Counted from the stretch's first letter, positions 32,972 to 45,806 are shown. The stretch is 64,000 bases of DNA from Deroplatys truncata (GCA_030765065.1 CM060986.1:135687142-135751141), one strand, 5' to 3'. Notes: generated by a model not told the origin, from the sequence alone. Program-made: numbers and translations.

Positions 32972-34919
32972 TAATGATGGGACGCTACCTCTATTTCGGG
33001 ATACTCGATACCGATATTGATTTTTGAGCACCGATACTAGATACTCACTTCATAAAACACTGTAAAGGTTGTAGCTTGTTCACTAAATTATGTCCTTATT
33101 AGTAGTTTTCTGCGTATAAACGCATGACTAATTTTGTATTGTATGCTAATTCCGAAGTTTTTCATATTTGACATCCTCCAATTGGCAGCAATTTTTATCT
33201 TGATAATTCCATAATTCATTGTACATCCCATATTGTTAGTCAAGGCTGATCATAATAATAATAATATAACTTAGCTTCCCTTTTTATGCAACTATATTTT
33301 TTAACGAAAACATTCTTTTAAAGGATTTCTATTGAAGAAGTTATTTCGTTGTATTGTTGTTTGCCCCACGTTTTGGGAGCCAATTTTAGGTACGTTTGTT
33401 GCTGCGTATGGAAGGTCAGTTTGAAGATGTATTATATTTCGACTGTTGGGGAGCCGAACTTGAAGTAGTTGCAACCGCACGTATGGTAAAATGTTTCCGG
33501 TAGCCTTCGTCCTAAATGTACTTCCGGTGGCCTTTGCCCCAAATGTTTAAAAAAATATTAACTTTGTAATTTGACTGTTTCTTTAAATATTATATATTTA
33601 TGTTTGCCTCGGCTGCTTCAGTATTTATATTTTTTTAGAGACATGAATGGCTTAGCAGTGAGTGGTGCGACTGAAGAATGTAGGCTTACACAGATTATAA
33701 TTTTACTTCACTCCTTTTATTAATGCTTGACACGATTTAAATAACACTTCATTGATATAGAGAGCTGTGAGATTTTTTTATTTAATTACTTGCACTTTTA
33801 ACACGTAAACTATTTTTGTCTCACACAAAATACAACTGACAAGCAACTGACTTCATTTCTACCGCCTAAATTTGTAAATTTCTGTATTTAAAGTCTCTGA
33901 TTGGCTAATCCTAGTCAAATAGAATACCTTCAGTTAACTAAAGTTTTTCTTTCTGGTTGTTGATTGGCTTTATTATAAACTGTCTCAAAATTTGCATTAT
34001 TGTTGCTCCAATAATGACTAGTAGTATTGTTAAACTTCAAAAATTCATTATTACCTCAAGGCTACCTGTTACCTCATTGTTAGCAACTTTTAAGCTATTA
34101 TTCTCACAGCTCCTACATTATTAAACTACGTAAAACATTCACGTAACATTATTACACATGTATACAATGATACAAACATATACAATGACTGTAATATACA
34201 CTTTTATATATATTACATACACATATTGCTTTAAGGTGGGCTGTTATTATGTTTTATATTATATAATTTGACTGAAATCATTTAAGTGTTAAAAATACTG
34301 CCTCACTATACATATTATGGAAATTAGTCGTACAGTATACCTGTAAGCTACGCTCGTGACTCGAGCTTGACTTGCATAAACACTAACAGATGGAAGAAAC
34401 TAATAAATATTTCCATGCGCTGTATTATTTCACGTCCTAAGTTGATTTGTTTCTGCTGGATTCACAGATTCTATCATCACAGTAGATAAAAGTAATGGCT
34501 GAAAGTGAGTCACCAAGCCAGGCTACTGCAAAAACGTGATTTAGTGCGCCGGCAAAATCAGTTTCATTCAAACTCAGTTAACGCTGCATGTTATTTGAGT
34601 ACCTCTGCCCCATACCGCATTGTTTTGCATATTTTCATCTAGACACCAGAGTCTACAGAATGTTGCATTGTTTTACCCACAGGAAACGCAGTCAAGGTCT
34701 ATTAAGGACTATAGTCCGGTAACACTTGGGAACATGTGCGGGGCAATGAACTAAGTCTCGACTCTTTTCATTCCTTATCTAGTCCAAAGTTAAAGCCAAC
34801 AACTTTCGATAATGCAAAACTTAAAAATTTAAAAGTATCGAAAGGTAACCTCAAAGTATTAGACATAGTTCGATACCACCGCGTATCGAGGTATCGACGG
34901 TATCGAGGTTCCATTTCTA
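32972..34919 (+). mobile_element. hAT-type element split by a solo LTR
   Basis: The left end TAATGATGGGACG and the reverse complement of the right end, TAGAAATGGAACC, are imperfect inverted repeats. Perfect 8-bp direct repeats ATTATAAT flank them at 32964-32971 and 34920-34927. An 8-bp duplication with TA(A/G)-ATGG ends is characteristic of hAT transposons. GATAC-rich subterminal repeats occur at both ends (33001-33055 and 34868-34910). Removing the inner LTR (33428-34305) leaves about 1.07 kb, too short for an intact hAT transposase. A short frame beginning MAESESPSQATAKT near 34494 may be a transposase N-terminal remnant. Orientation is arbitrary. Confidence 0.75.
33428..34305 (+). mobile_element. 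Solo LTR, family L
   Basis: It starts TGTATTATATTTCGACTG and ends ATACTGCCTCA (878 bp), in the same orientation as the other three copies. It sits inside the hAT element. The immediate flanks (GAAGA and CTATA) do not form a duplication, so the borders may have been altered. Confidence 0.75.
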
Positions 34920-35789
34920 ATTATAATCCAGTATTTGGTTCTTAGTAGTGCATTTGCGGTGGATACAGTCGAAAGTTTCGAGTTTTACTCCTCGATCTTT
35001 TATAGCTCCCATATGCCCATTCCAGCTACATTCTTTATATTCTGTTCACTTTTACCTCCTCATAGTACAACTTTATCCAAAAATGTTGGTTGGTGCTCAG
35101 TGTTATTTTTATGTGGCATATGGACGTATCTATCCTATCTACAAAGTAATCCCTAAAACTTTATGAACTTTAACATAATTTTTATGTTAATTCATTAAGT
35201 TAGATATAGTATTCAAATTCACAATAAATACTGAAAATACGGTTTCGAAACGACAGATTTTATAGTTCTTTCTAAATCCATTTGAAAGTGGTTTGAAATA
35301 CCAGAGAATTTGTAACCTCCTTCGCTGTAATTCCTTGAGATACACTAATTTTCTAAAATACTCAATTCCTTTCTGATGTATTAGTTTCATTTATGTCATG
35401 GAGATTAGATCCGATTTGCCGCAGAATTCTCATTTTAGCTAAGCACATTCTTTATTTATGGTTTTCTTTTAAACTGAACGTTTTGCTTCCATATATAGCC
35501 TGACAGATCGGCAGTTGCATCGTAAATTATCTTTGGACGGAGATATAAGACAGTGGACATACCAAAGGCCGGAGAAACAAAGAGGCTATAAAGATATAAC
35601 ACCTACACATATTAATATGGCATGAGACATAATCCAGAATAAAGCTGTAGCGTCATCTATGCGATTTCATTCTTCCAAAAAGTAATGTCTAAATAATCAA
35701 GGACCTAGACCATCACATCACCATTTACACCCGAATGCCTTTTTCGGGATGGTTCATAGCTAGAGATGTCACTACAAACAGAAAAAAAA

Positions 35790-37232
35790 TTAGGGTGTGT
35801 TACATTCACATGGCTTCCTCTACCCATTATTCAACCATTCTTACAAACTCTTATCCTTCTATTTACTTTATGTTAATCGCGATAAACATTAGTAGAAATG
35901 GGCTTCTTATACAGGGTGGGCCATTTAAGTTGAGACTGTATAATATCTCCAAAACTAAGCGTTGTAGAAAGAAATGTCTGTGATAAAAGTTGCTTGATAT
36001 TATGAAGGAATGTAAGTTCCATTAGTAGTGTTTTGTTTGGAGGACTTATGATGCTGATTTTAGGGTCAATTTAACTTTTTTAAATGGGAACCTACATTTT
36101 GTATGTGGTTTTCTCATTACAAAATGGTTTATAAAAAGCTGTTTATTTTATGATGAGAAATAAGAAAACAAAATAAAAAGTGTTGGTCCCCAATTACGAA
36201 ACGTAACTTGACCCTCAATTTACCATCCTGGATGGTTCAACCATTAATCGCGCTCTTCGTACACAGTCATTCAGAATTATCGTTGTTATTTACGGTGGTG
36301 AAAGAACAATTGCAAAGTGTTTTGTGCAAATGTTGTTTAGTTTTTTAAATTGACTCTAAAATGACCACCACAACGTCCTTCAAATAAAATACGACTAATT
36401 GCATTAACTTTCCCTCAAAATATCAAACAAATTTTATTCAAGAAATATCTTTCTACAACGCTTACTTTTGGATTTATTGTACAGTCTCAACTTAAATGGT
36501 CCACCTGTATTTGTAGGTACAATGGGAATAGGGGGAATCCAATAGGCTTAAGCGATAGTCAAATCTTATAAGAGCTGTTCGCTATGGGATGGTTTTGAAA
36601 TTCCGTTCTCTTTGCATGATCAGGAGAAGAAAAGCAAAGAAAGAAAAAAAGACTCCTTAGTTGAGAAAACTGTTTTAAAGCTAAAACTAATAACTTGGAA
36701 TATCTCATTAATTCTTAACTCAAAAAAAAAAACAATTTAGCTTTAACTGCTTCAACGAGAACTACATTTTTCGTGTAGTAAGATTCTATCTCTTAGGGTT
36801 ATGCCCAAGCTATGCAAAAGTCATTTAGGATGAAGAGGGCTTTAGAGGCTAATCCTAGAAAATTGAAGATACGCAATTCATTTGTAACGAAAATATCTTA
36901 AACGTATAGCATTTTAATCAAAATTGTTAGAGCCATTTTTGAGAAATCAACATTTTTTCTATGTAAAACGTAGTTTTGGGATTTACTTGAAAATCTTAGC
37001 GTGGCATCCTTGGAAAATGCTGAACTTAAATATCAAGCTTGGTATTTAATCGTCTTTTCATTTCTAAGTTATGCTGTTCACTAACAGACACACATAGTTT
37101 TTTTTCTTCTAAAAATGCTTAGTTTGGATTCATGCAGTCTCAAAAGTGTATTTCCGGTGAAATCTCGGTATCGAATTTTTGGGTGGAATACAATACCTCC
37201 TCTTCTTACTATAGATAAGTAGTACAGAAAGT
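35790..37232 (+). mobile_element. Family H copy split by a MITE
   Basis: The 5' end TTAGGGTGTGTTACATTCAC follows eight A residues. The 3' end is TAAGTAGTACAGAAAGT before AATAAAC. The sequence is interrupted between CTTCTTA and TTTGTAGGTAC by a 596-bp TA-flanked insert. Without it the copy is about 845 bp. Confidence 0.8.
35912..36507. mobile_element. TA-flanked MITE (Tc1/mariner superfamily)
   Basis: Long imperfect inverted repeats of at least 90 bp. The left begins CAGGGTGGGCCATTTAAGTT and the rc of the right begins CAGGTGGACCATTTAAGTTG; both continue through GAGACTGTA and AAGCGTTGTAGAAAGA. TA duplicates flank it (35910-35911 and 36508-36509). No transposase motif is visible in the 596 bp. 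It sits inside a family H copy, so it is younger than that insertion. Confidence 0.85.
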
Positions 37233-37321
37233 AATAAACATTTACTTTTAACGTAACGAAACATAAGTTTGCCAGAGAGCACATACATACTTTGTAGTTT
37301 GGAAATTAAATTAAAAATGAA

Positions 37322-38291
37322 TGTATGATGAGAGGGTTGATGCCCCATGTACGAGAGCCAAACTTGAGGTAGTTGCAGCCCCACGTATACTTAGTTTCAG
37401 GTGGCCTTCGCCCCAACGTTCACTTTTCCGGTGGCCTTCGACCCCACGTTTAAAAAAATCAACTTTGTATTTTAATGCTTATTTAAATATTCTATATGTA
37501 TCCTCGGCTGTGTCAGTAGTAATATGCAGAAACACGTATCTCTTAATAGGGCTGGAACGGCTAAAGAATGAGGCTTACACAAATTATAATTGTATTTTAC
37601 TTTGTTTCATTAATCCTTCACACAAATAAATAAAACTTCACTGATGTATCCTAGTTTAGAGTTGTGAGAGTTTTTTGTTATTTGCACTTTTTAACACGTA
37701 AACTTTATATTATTCACGCCGTAATGAATTTTTTTGTCTCACACTGAATACGTACCGAACGAACTGCTCGGGAACGCTGCCTTCTAGCATCTGGTTGGGA
37801 ACGCTGTCTTGTGGCGTCTGGCGCTTGAATTTGCACATTTTACTCTATTTCAATTTCTGATTGGCTAATCCTACTCCAATAGAACATATTTATTTAACTT
37901 AAAGCTTTTCTAGTTTTTGATTGGTTATTTATAAACTGTTTTAAATATTAAATTGTTACAAGAACTATTAGTAGCATTATTAAACTTTCTAATTTATTGC
38001 TGTCTCAAGGTTACCTCATTGTTACCTCATTGTTAGCAACTTTCGGCTTCTATTTTATAATTTCGTTTGCTACGAAAGGTATCTTGCTTCTATTCTCACA
38101 GGTCCTACATTGTTAAATTACGTAATACATTCACATAAATTATTATACATGTACATATAAACATAATACAGTGACTGTTACCTACATTTTATATATTATT
38201 TTACACACATATTGCTTTAAGGCGGGTTGTTATTATATTTTATATTATATAATTAGACTGATATCATTTAAGTGTTAAAAATGCTGCCTCA
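37322..38291 (+). mobile_element. Solo LTR, family L, with 5-bp duplication
   Basis: This 970-bp copy starts TGTATGATGAGAGGG, ends ATGCTGCCTCA and is flanked by perfect ATGAA repeats at 37317-37321 and 38292-38296. That duplication validates the LTR borders for the whole family. It is more diverged in its first 50 bases than the other copies. It contains a GATTGGCTAATCCTACTCCA block. Confidence 0.85.
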
Positions 38292-38296
38292 ATGAA

Positions 38297-39208
38297 CAAT
38301 GTTCTGTTCTAAAATTTTGGTCGTATTTCACTCGTGATCTTGAAAAATAGTATACACGGTTACACTCACTTTGAGTAATAGAGAGAAAAGAGTTTCTTTT
38401 TGTTCATTTCAAGAGAACATTTTCCACTGTGTAGTAGTGTCAATTGATGGCATAGAGCCTTGTAAATATTTGAAGCTTCCACTCTACAGAGCATCACACA
38501 TCATATGCAGGCTAATAAACAAAAATAATTCTCCTTCACTTTCTTCCGATTAGTGAATAAACGGTGTTGGTAATCGGATGAAAAAGTTGTGAAATTAGGA
38601 GAAAAACAATGAAAAATATGGTTATATGTTTAAATTATCATGCCTCAAATGGTTAAATGGTAAACAGTTTCATACCCTGCTGGTATAGCTGGTACAAAAT
38701 CATCATTACGTCTTTTGTCACACTAGATGTCTTATGCAAGCTATTTGCTTCAAGAAATCTGTTGGTTTGCTCCAGCAGGCTCGCTTTCGTATGGAGTATC
38801 AGTCTACAAACGAAGCAGTGCGTTAACGAAGAGTTTAGATCAGCTTATATGCGTAATTTTCGGTCCATATACGTATTCATCGTTTGTAGGTCACCCATTC
38901 TTTTAACCAAAATAAAAGAATTGCAGAAAGCATTTAATACTGTAAATATAACTTGGTTTAAAAATAATAGCTAAGATGAAAAGTAATAAAAATTTAAAAC
39001 TTTAAAATTTCTTACCGTTTCAGTTTAAAATAATCAACATTTTAAGTTAGCACGACCAGCATTAGACATATAATTGCAAGTTCTTTTGTGACAGTAATTC
39101 ATTTCATCTCCTTTCAACAAACAGTCTCTGTATCTGTTTATTACAATATTAAAACAAATAGACATTCTCTGTAATCTGTGCATTGCAATTTTAAAACAAA
39201 TGAAAAAA
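38297..39208. other. no recognisable feature
   Basis: An ORF at 38657-38974 (105 codons) has no motif I recognise. Otherwise AT-rich unique-looking sequence. Confidence 0.35.
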
Positions 39209-39989
39209 TCTGATGTGTTACACTCACATGATTTTCTCTACTCTTGTAGAAACTATTTTTACAAAAGGTTATTCTCCAGTATACTTCATGTTAATCAAGA
39301 TAAACATTTGCAGAAATTATCTTATTGCTAATTTTCTTGTAGGTACAAGGGGAATATGTTAGGCTTTGAGCGTTAGTCAAATTCTTTAAAGAGCTGGTTG
39401 CTATGTTGAGCATTCCATTCTCTTTGCTTGTCCAGGTACCTCCCCCCCCAAAAAAAAAGAACAACGAATTCCCATTTGGGAAAATGTATAGGTAAGTATT
39501 GAAACAATTAACAAGGAATATGGTTCGCTTCACAAAAAAAAAATATATGAAATAAATTTTTGTGTAGAAAAAGTTTGTCTCTCCCTTGCGGTTTACCAGT
39601 TATGTAAAAATCTATTCAGAAAGAAGGGGAATTTTGGGGACATTTCCAGAGAATTCAAGATATACATTCTACTTGTCATGAAAATATCTTAAATATATGC
39701 TGTTTTATTCAAAATCCTTAGGACCATTTTTGAAAAATATTCCATGCAAAGGATAGTCTGGAGTGGGAAATTTCTTGAAAATCTTCGTGTCCCATCTTTG
39801 AAAGATACCAAACCTAAATACCAGGTTTGGTATTTATCCGACTTTTCGTTCTTGAGTTATGCTATTCACAAACACACACACCGAACTTTTTCTAAAAATG
39901 ATTTTTTTTGGATTCAGAGGACCATCTCGGTATCGAATTTTTGGGTGGAATGCAATGCTTCCCCTACTTACTAACCTAGTAGAGAAAGT
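39209..39989 (+). mobile_element. Family H copy, full length
   Basis: It starts TCTGATGTGTTACACTCA after six A residues and ends CCTAGTAGAGAAAGT before AAAAAGG (781 bp). A C-run/A-run replaces part of the usual central sequence near 39440-39458. The recurring ORF is open at 39744-39974. Confidence 0.85.
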
Positions 39990-42078
39990 AAAAAGGAATA
40001 AATACGGACTCTTTCCGTCTTTCTAAGAAACAAAACTCTTGGAATAAGAAAACATATTTCATTTGCAATTAAAGTTTGAACCTCTTCATGAAAGTTGGAG
40101 TGACTATCCTGAAGTTGGATAGTGTAATTTATGAAACATTAACAATAGTTACTTCGAATTTCTCACATGTCAAGGACCTTTTCCTCCCTTTACTTTATTT
40201 ATCCAAACCTGTCCACCCACTAACGTTGCCTATTTTCTTCAAAATGATTTACAACCGATCTTTACCCTTTAAACATAGAATAGTCCCTTCATAGTCCGGT
40301 AAATTGAAAGTATACTTCCTTGTTCGAATCATAAACAACGGCAAAACATTCTCGGTTATATCGCCTCAAGAATGCTCAAGAGCGTTGCACTTCAAACAAT
40401 AAAGTTCAAAGGCAAATCAACGACTGTCTACTTTCAGTGCTGGTACAATCAAACAGAATAAGCAGGGAGTGATATACTGCGCATTCATGGTTTTAAATAT
40501 AAATTACTTCTGCAATATAGTTGTACTTCCTGAAACTCTTTTAAGGATTTGAGTTCAATGACTTCAGAAGGTCGAGGACTCTACAGTTGTTACATCGATG
40601 CTGAACAGTACCTTTGCTGTTGATTTGCACTTGGTTGTTACTTCCCCAAGCTCCTTCAAGCACACAGATATAATTACTTGTAAATCAAGACAGAAAGAAA
40701 GCAGTAAAGAATAGAAATAAAGTTCTGAACTCTTTCTTCGCTTTTCCAGTGTCAAAGTTTAATTGTCTTCACAGAACACTTCTCAGAAGTTCTTTTGTAT
40801 GTCCTTAAACTGTTATTCACATTGTTAAAAAATCGTCCTACAAAACAATCTATGGATACATAATTTAATGCTGGAATCATAGTAAATAGAACTTTGCGTA
40901 TATAATAATGTAATAAAGTTCTGAAGGATTTGTATAACATTTTGAAGTGCGAGGATACATAATTTTGGTAAATACAAATATTTAATTTCTAAAATTTGAT
41001 GTGAATTTTGGGAATGCTTTATTAACTAAGTTTTGAAAACAGATTATCGAAAATATCTATGTTCATAGTGTCAAGGACCAAGTTGATTTCTTATGCCTAA
41101 GAAATTAAGAGCATCACTTATTATTACTATTATTATTATTGTTATTATTATTTTCTTCGTCGTTGCTGTTACTATTGCTACTGTTAAAAAGTTCGAAATA
41201 CTATACTCCAGCTTTCATGGGAGATGGTAGATGACATTGATTCCAGCGTAGGCTGGTAATACTAGAGCTGGTCGTAAACAAGAGAGGAATAAAAGAAGTC
41301 TAAGATTTATTTCCTGGCTTTTTATATCTGAAAACGCATCTGCCCAAAAGTCACCTTATTCAGTAACATTCTCCTTTTTAGTAGTGTTTAATGTCCATTC
41401 TTACTAAATACGACTTCACAGGCGTGGACACTGATCGTGATCATATATGAACTGAAATGATATTTGGGACAGGAATTTTGGGAAGCAAACCTTCCAGGCT
41501 TAGGTTTAGGGTATCTTATAGGCATTTTCCAGCAATGAGGACAGAAAATCCTGAAAAAGCTCAAAAAACAGTTCTTGGAGGGCGGTCCTGGCGGGATTTG
41601 AACCGAGGATCCCCGCTCACAAGTCTGCCACCCGTGTCGGTCAAATATTCTGCGGGTTACTACTACTTATAGTGCAGTTTCATCTCTAGGGTAAAAACAT
41701 TTGAGTTTAGCAAAAGGTGAGGCGTGTACGTGTAACTGCAAGATCACACAACAATTCTGTATGCATAGTTGGTATTATAGTGATGTGCATATCACTAAAT
41801 TTAAAATTCTGTAGAAGTTACATTTTCTAAGGATTTCTATCTTTTAATTACGGTCCACCTGTTCCGGAAAATCTGTTATATTTGCACACTTATTCTCATT
41901 AAGAAAAAGTGGAGTAGCATTTGCTAGCCCTTTTAGGAATAAGATGGCTTTAAAGTAAAAGAGAAGCATTACCAAAACTGATTGTATAGTTCGCTGACAG
42001 TCCTCAAGGAGAAAGACAGCAAATACTCACGAAAAGTAGCTTATTAGTCTAACAAATTTATACAGTATGTCATTTTTT
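39990..42078. other. mostly unrecognised sequence
   Basis: Contains a SINE-like fragment (41440-41650) and an (ATT)n tract at 41118-41153. The remainder has only short ORFs without motifs. Confidence 0.35.
41440..41650 (-). mobile_element. Possible tRNA-derived SINE
   Basis: On the minus strand ACGGGTGGCAGACTTGTGAG is followed by box B-like CGGTTCAAATCCCGCC near 41597-41612, then a body running toward 41445. Only one copy is seen here and no target duplication is evident. Confidence 0.4.
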
Positions 42079-43472
42079 ACTTTCTCTACTACGTATAGTA
42101 AGTAGGGGAAGTATTACATTCCACCCAAAAATTCGATACCGAGATTTCGCCGGAAATACATGTTTTGAGACCCCCTGAATCCAAAAAAAGCACTTTTGGA
42201 AACATGTCCGTGTGTGTGTCTGTCTGTGTGTCTGTGAACAGCATAACTCAGAAACACACAGTCGGATAAACACCAAACTTGGTATTTAGGTTCAGTATCT
42301 TCCAAAGATGCGACACGAAGGTTTTCAAGAAAATCCCCCCACCTCAGACTACCCTTTACATGGAACATTTTTCGAAAATTTTAATTTTCTCAAAAATGGC
42401 TCTAACGATTTTGATTAAAATATCATATGTTTAAGATATTGTCATGAGAAATGAAATGTGTATCTCGAATTTTCTGGGAATGTCTCCAAAAGTATTCTTC
42501 ATTGTGAACGACTTTTGCATAACTGGTAAACCATAAGAGATAGACAAAATTTTACTACACAACAAATGTAGATCGCGTTAAAATACACAATTTACGTCAT
42601 ATACATTTTTTTGTTGAGTCAACAGTTTTCGAGATATTGCTTGTTTCTCCCTTAAATTTTCCAATTTTTCTCAAATTCGTTATTCATTTTTTACTTTCTC
42701 TACTACGTATAGTAAGTAGGGGAAGTATTGTATTCCACCCAAAAATTCGATACCGAGATTTCACCGGAAATACATGTTTTGAGAACCCCTGAATCCAAAG
42801 AAAGCATTTTTGGAAACATGTCCGTGTGTGTGTGTGTGTCTGTCTGTGAACAGCATAACTCAGAAACGAACAGTCGGATAAACACCAAACTTGGTATTTA
42901 GCTTCAGTATCTTCCAAGGATGCGACACAAAGGTTTACAAGAAAATCCTCATATGGGAATTCGTTATTCATTTTTTTGTCTTGGATATGCAAAGAGTTAT
43001 AATCTGTGGCAAAGGGAATGGTGCTGCACCTAGCAACCGGCTATTAAGAGATGTATGTGCTTAAAGGCTGATGTATTTCCAAATTGCCCTTGTAAATATA
43101 TATTCCACTTACATCTACAAGAAAATTAGCAATAAGATAGACTCTGCAAATGTTTATCTCCATTAATATGAAGTAGATGGAGAATAAGCGTTTGTATAAA
43201 TAGTTTGTACAAGAGTAGAGAAAGTCATGTGAGTGTAACACATCAGATTTTTTTTATGTTTTGGTCATACAAAGAGTAAGGAATGCGCCATATAGCAACC
43301 AGCTCTTAAAAGATTTGACTATGGATTAAAGCCTACCATATTCTCCTTGCACCTACAAGAAAATTAGCAATAAGATTAACACCTCGATTGACGTGAAGCA
43401 TATGGAGAATAAGCGTTTGTAAAAATAGTTTGTTCAAGATTAGAGAAAGTCCTGTGAGTGTAACACATCAGA
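42079..43472 (-). mobile_element. Family H copy, interrupted (outer)
   Basis: The rc 3' end is at 42079 (ACTTTCTCTACTACG) and the 5' end at 43472 (TAACACATCAGA). The element is split at its central run of A residues by a second family H copy (42693-43247). Six T residues precede it and five follow on the plus strand. The recurring ORF is open at 42114-42368. Confidence 0.85.
42693..43247 (-). mobile_element. Family H copy, internally deleted (inner)
   Basis: Both ends are complete (ACTTTCTCTACTACG and TAACACATCAGA), but about 250-300 bp of the centre is missing: ACAAGAAAATCC joins directly to CATATGGGAATTCGTT near 42950. It is inserted in the A-tract of the surrounding copy. Confidence 0.85.
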
Positions 43473-43564
43473 TTTTTGTTAACGTTTTTGTCTCCGGGTA
43501 GTCCGCTGCGTGCCATTCTAAGAACTAGTGCGCGAATTGTTGGACACTCCATACGGCATTTACT

Positions 43565-43803
43565 TCATTGTGTTAGTATTGCACAAGGAAGTTCTAAAGG
43601 AATCAGTACCTTGGCCGGTTTTATTCGCGCAAAGGCTACCAACTCTTCGAATAACAAGGAGACGATGTTTGCCGAAGCGCATGACAACTGTGTAGATAAA
43701 TAATTCATCTTAACTGGTGAAACTTCAGTTTCCGCTGTCATTAATTCATTCGAGCGAACTTCTTCGGGCATGAAGATCGACGGATTAGAGATTGCCAGAA
43801 CTC
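43565..43803 (-). CDS. Possible terminal coding exon, unknown protein
   Basis: I do not recognise this protein. On the minus strand a good splice acceptor (pyrimidine-rich TTAATTTTTTATCAG) ends at 43804. The frame is open directly from it: VLAISNPSIFMPEEVRSNE, then LMTAETEVSPVKMNYLSTQ and so on, to a stop at 43565, about 78 residues in all. The sequence is less AT-rich than its neighbours and belongs to none of the repeat families in the window. The rest of the gene would have to lie at higher coordinates, and I could not find a matching upstream exon. It could be a chance frame in unique DNA. Family H sequence starts about 90 bp downstream. Confidence 0.25.
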
Positions 43804-43809
43804 CTGATA

Positions 43810-44259
43810 AAAAATTAAAACATTATATCGTTGTAATGCAAGTCCTGACCTTGCGTCTCACATGTTCAATCATCTTAAAGATGACTTACGCGACTGCCAG
43901 TCGGCGAAGTTATAAAAGAGACTAGTTATGACTAACTTAGCAACAAAAACCTGCCTTGTTGGAATCAATATAAGCTCTACGAAGTGCAAATATAATAAAA
44001 TTTTATGGAAAGAGACTTGAAATGGTATTCCTTCGTGAAAATTCTAATTTATGACGATACCTCATAAATGAAAACAATAATTATTATTAACTAGAATATA
44101 GCGTGGACAATTTAATTCCTATATATAAGGTAAGTAGCTTGAAATTCTGAGTTAATATAATATTATACATGGTAAAAACTATTTTTTTCGTAACTTAGAT
44201 TGGTGTTAATTAGAACATTGAGCTGGATTGGGTTAAAATAAATATACAACATATAAAAT
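43810..44259. other. no recognisable feature
   Basis: AT-rich sequence without family signatures. If the candidate exon is real this would be intron. Confidence 0.35.
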
Positions 44260-45133
44260 TCTGATGTGTAGCACTCGCATGACTTTCATTGCTCACTCTT
44301 GCAGAAACTATTGTTACAAACGTTTATTCGTCTATCCACTTCATGTTAGTCAAGATAAATATTTTCAGAAATTGTCTCACTACATATCCCCTTGTAGCTA
44401 CAACGGGATTAGGGTAATACAGTAGGCTGTCAAATCTTTTAAGAGGTGGTTGCTAGGTAATGGCTTTGAAATTTCGTTCTCTTTCCGTGGACAAGAAATA
44501 AGAAGAATAAAAAACAAATAGGAACTTCTCATTTGATAAAATAATAAGTGATTTAAAATGCAAACAAAAAACAAGGAATAACTCGGAAATGGTTACGGCA
44601 CAAAAAATGTACTTGACATAAATTGTGTGCGTTAATCAGACCTACATTTTTTGTGCAGCAAGATTTTGGTGTATCTCTCACGGTTTACCAGTTATGCAAA
44701 ATTCATTCAGAATGAAGAAGACTTATTTCAGAGGCAAGATACACACATTTCATTTGTAATGAAAATATCTTAAACATATGGCATTTTAATCAAAATCGTT
44801 AGAGCCACTTTTGAGAAAATCAACATTTTCGAAAAGATGTCCATGTAAAGGGTAGTTTGGTGTGAGGATTTTCTTGAAAATCTTCGTGTCGCATCCTTGG
44901 AAGATGCTGAATTTAAATATCAAATTTGATTTTTAACTGACTTTTCGTTTTGGGGTTATGGTATTCAAAGGCACAGCTGTGCTCACACAAACACACACTT
45001 GGACCTTTTTCTAAAAATGTTTTTTGGGGAGGTTCAGGGGACCTCAGGACATATATTTACGGTGAAATCTCGACATCGAATATTTGGTTCAAATACAGTA
45101 CTTCCCCTACTAACTACACATAGTAGAGAAAGT
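44260..45133 (+). mobile_element. Family H copy, full length
   Basis: It starts TCTGATGTGTAGCACTCGCA and ends ACATAGTAGAGAAAGT before AATAACT (874 bp). Moderately diverged; the (CA)n region is CTCACACAAACACACAC. Confidence 0.8.
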
Positions 45134-45530
45134 AATAACTAAAAACAGTTAACAGTTCTGCCTCAGCTACAACTATGAAGTTACTAGATACGACACTGAG
45201 AATCTCGTTGAGAATAATCCTTAGGGCCTTTGAACTATCCCTGTTAGCAGCATACAGACTGAAACGCAAAAACCGCCTTTAGCTTTCAGAATAATCCATC
45301 TGAGCCTGTGATATGCTGCACATAAAGAGGCGGTTAATCCAGACGCTAGAATGCATTAATATATACATACTGCCAAACCCTTACAACCCGCAAAACATTA
45401 TCATTACTACAAATATTTTCATGTGAAAATAAGGGAAGAAATTAAGGGAAGCGACATCTCGAAATTATTGCTGCACTTGGAGATTAAAACTACCAGTTTT
45501 TAATATAAGAATGAACATTAGGAATGAAAA
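45134..45530. other. no recognisable feature
   Basis: Unique-looking AT-rich sequence between two family H copies. Confidence 0.35.
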
Positions 45531-45806
45531 TCCGGTGTGTTGCATTCACATGGGTTTCTCTAATCACTCTTCTAGAAATTATTCTTACAAACCATTGTTC
45601 TTCTATATACCTCAGTTAAAGGAATAAACTTTCATTACACATTTAGATATTTTCTTGTAGGTATAAGAATAGGCTAAAACGATAGTCAGATTTTTAAAAG
45701 CGGATGGCTATGCCATTTTTGAAATTTCACGCTCTTTACTTCATCACGAGAAAAAACGAATAGCAACTTACCACTTGAAATAAAACTATAACTATTTATC
45801 CCTTAA

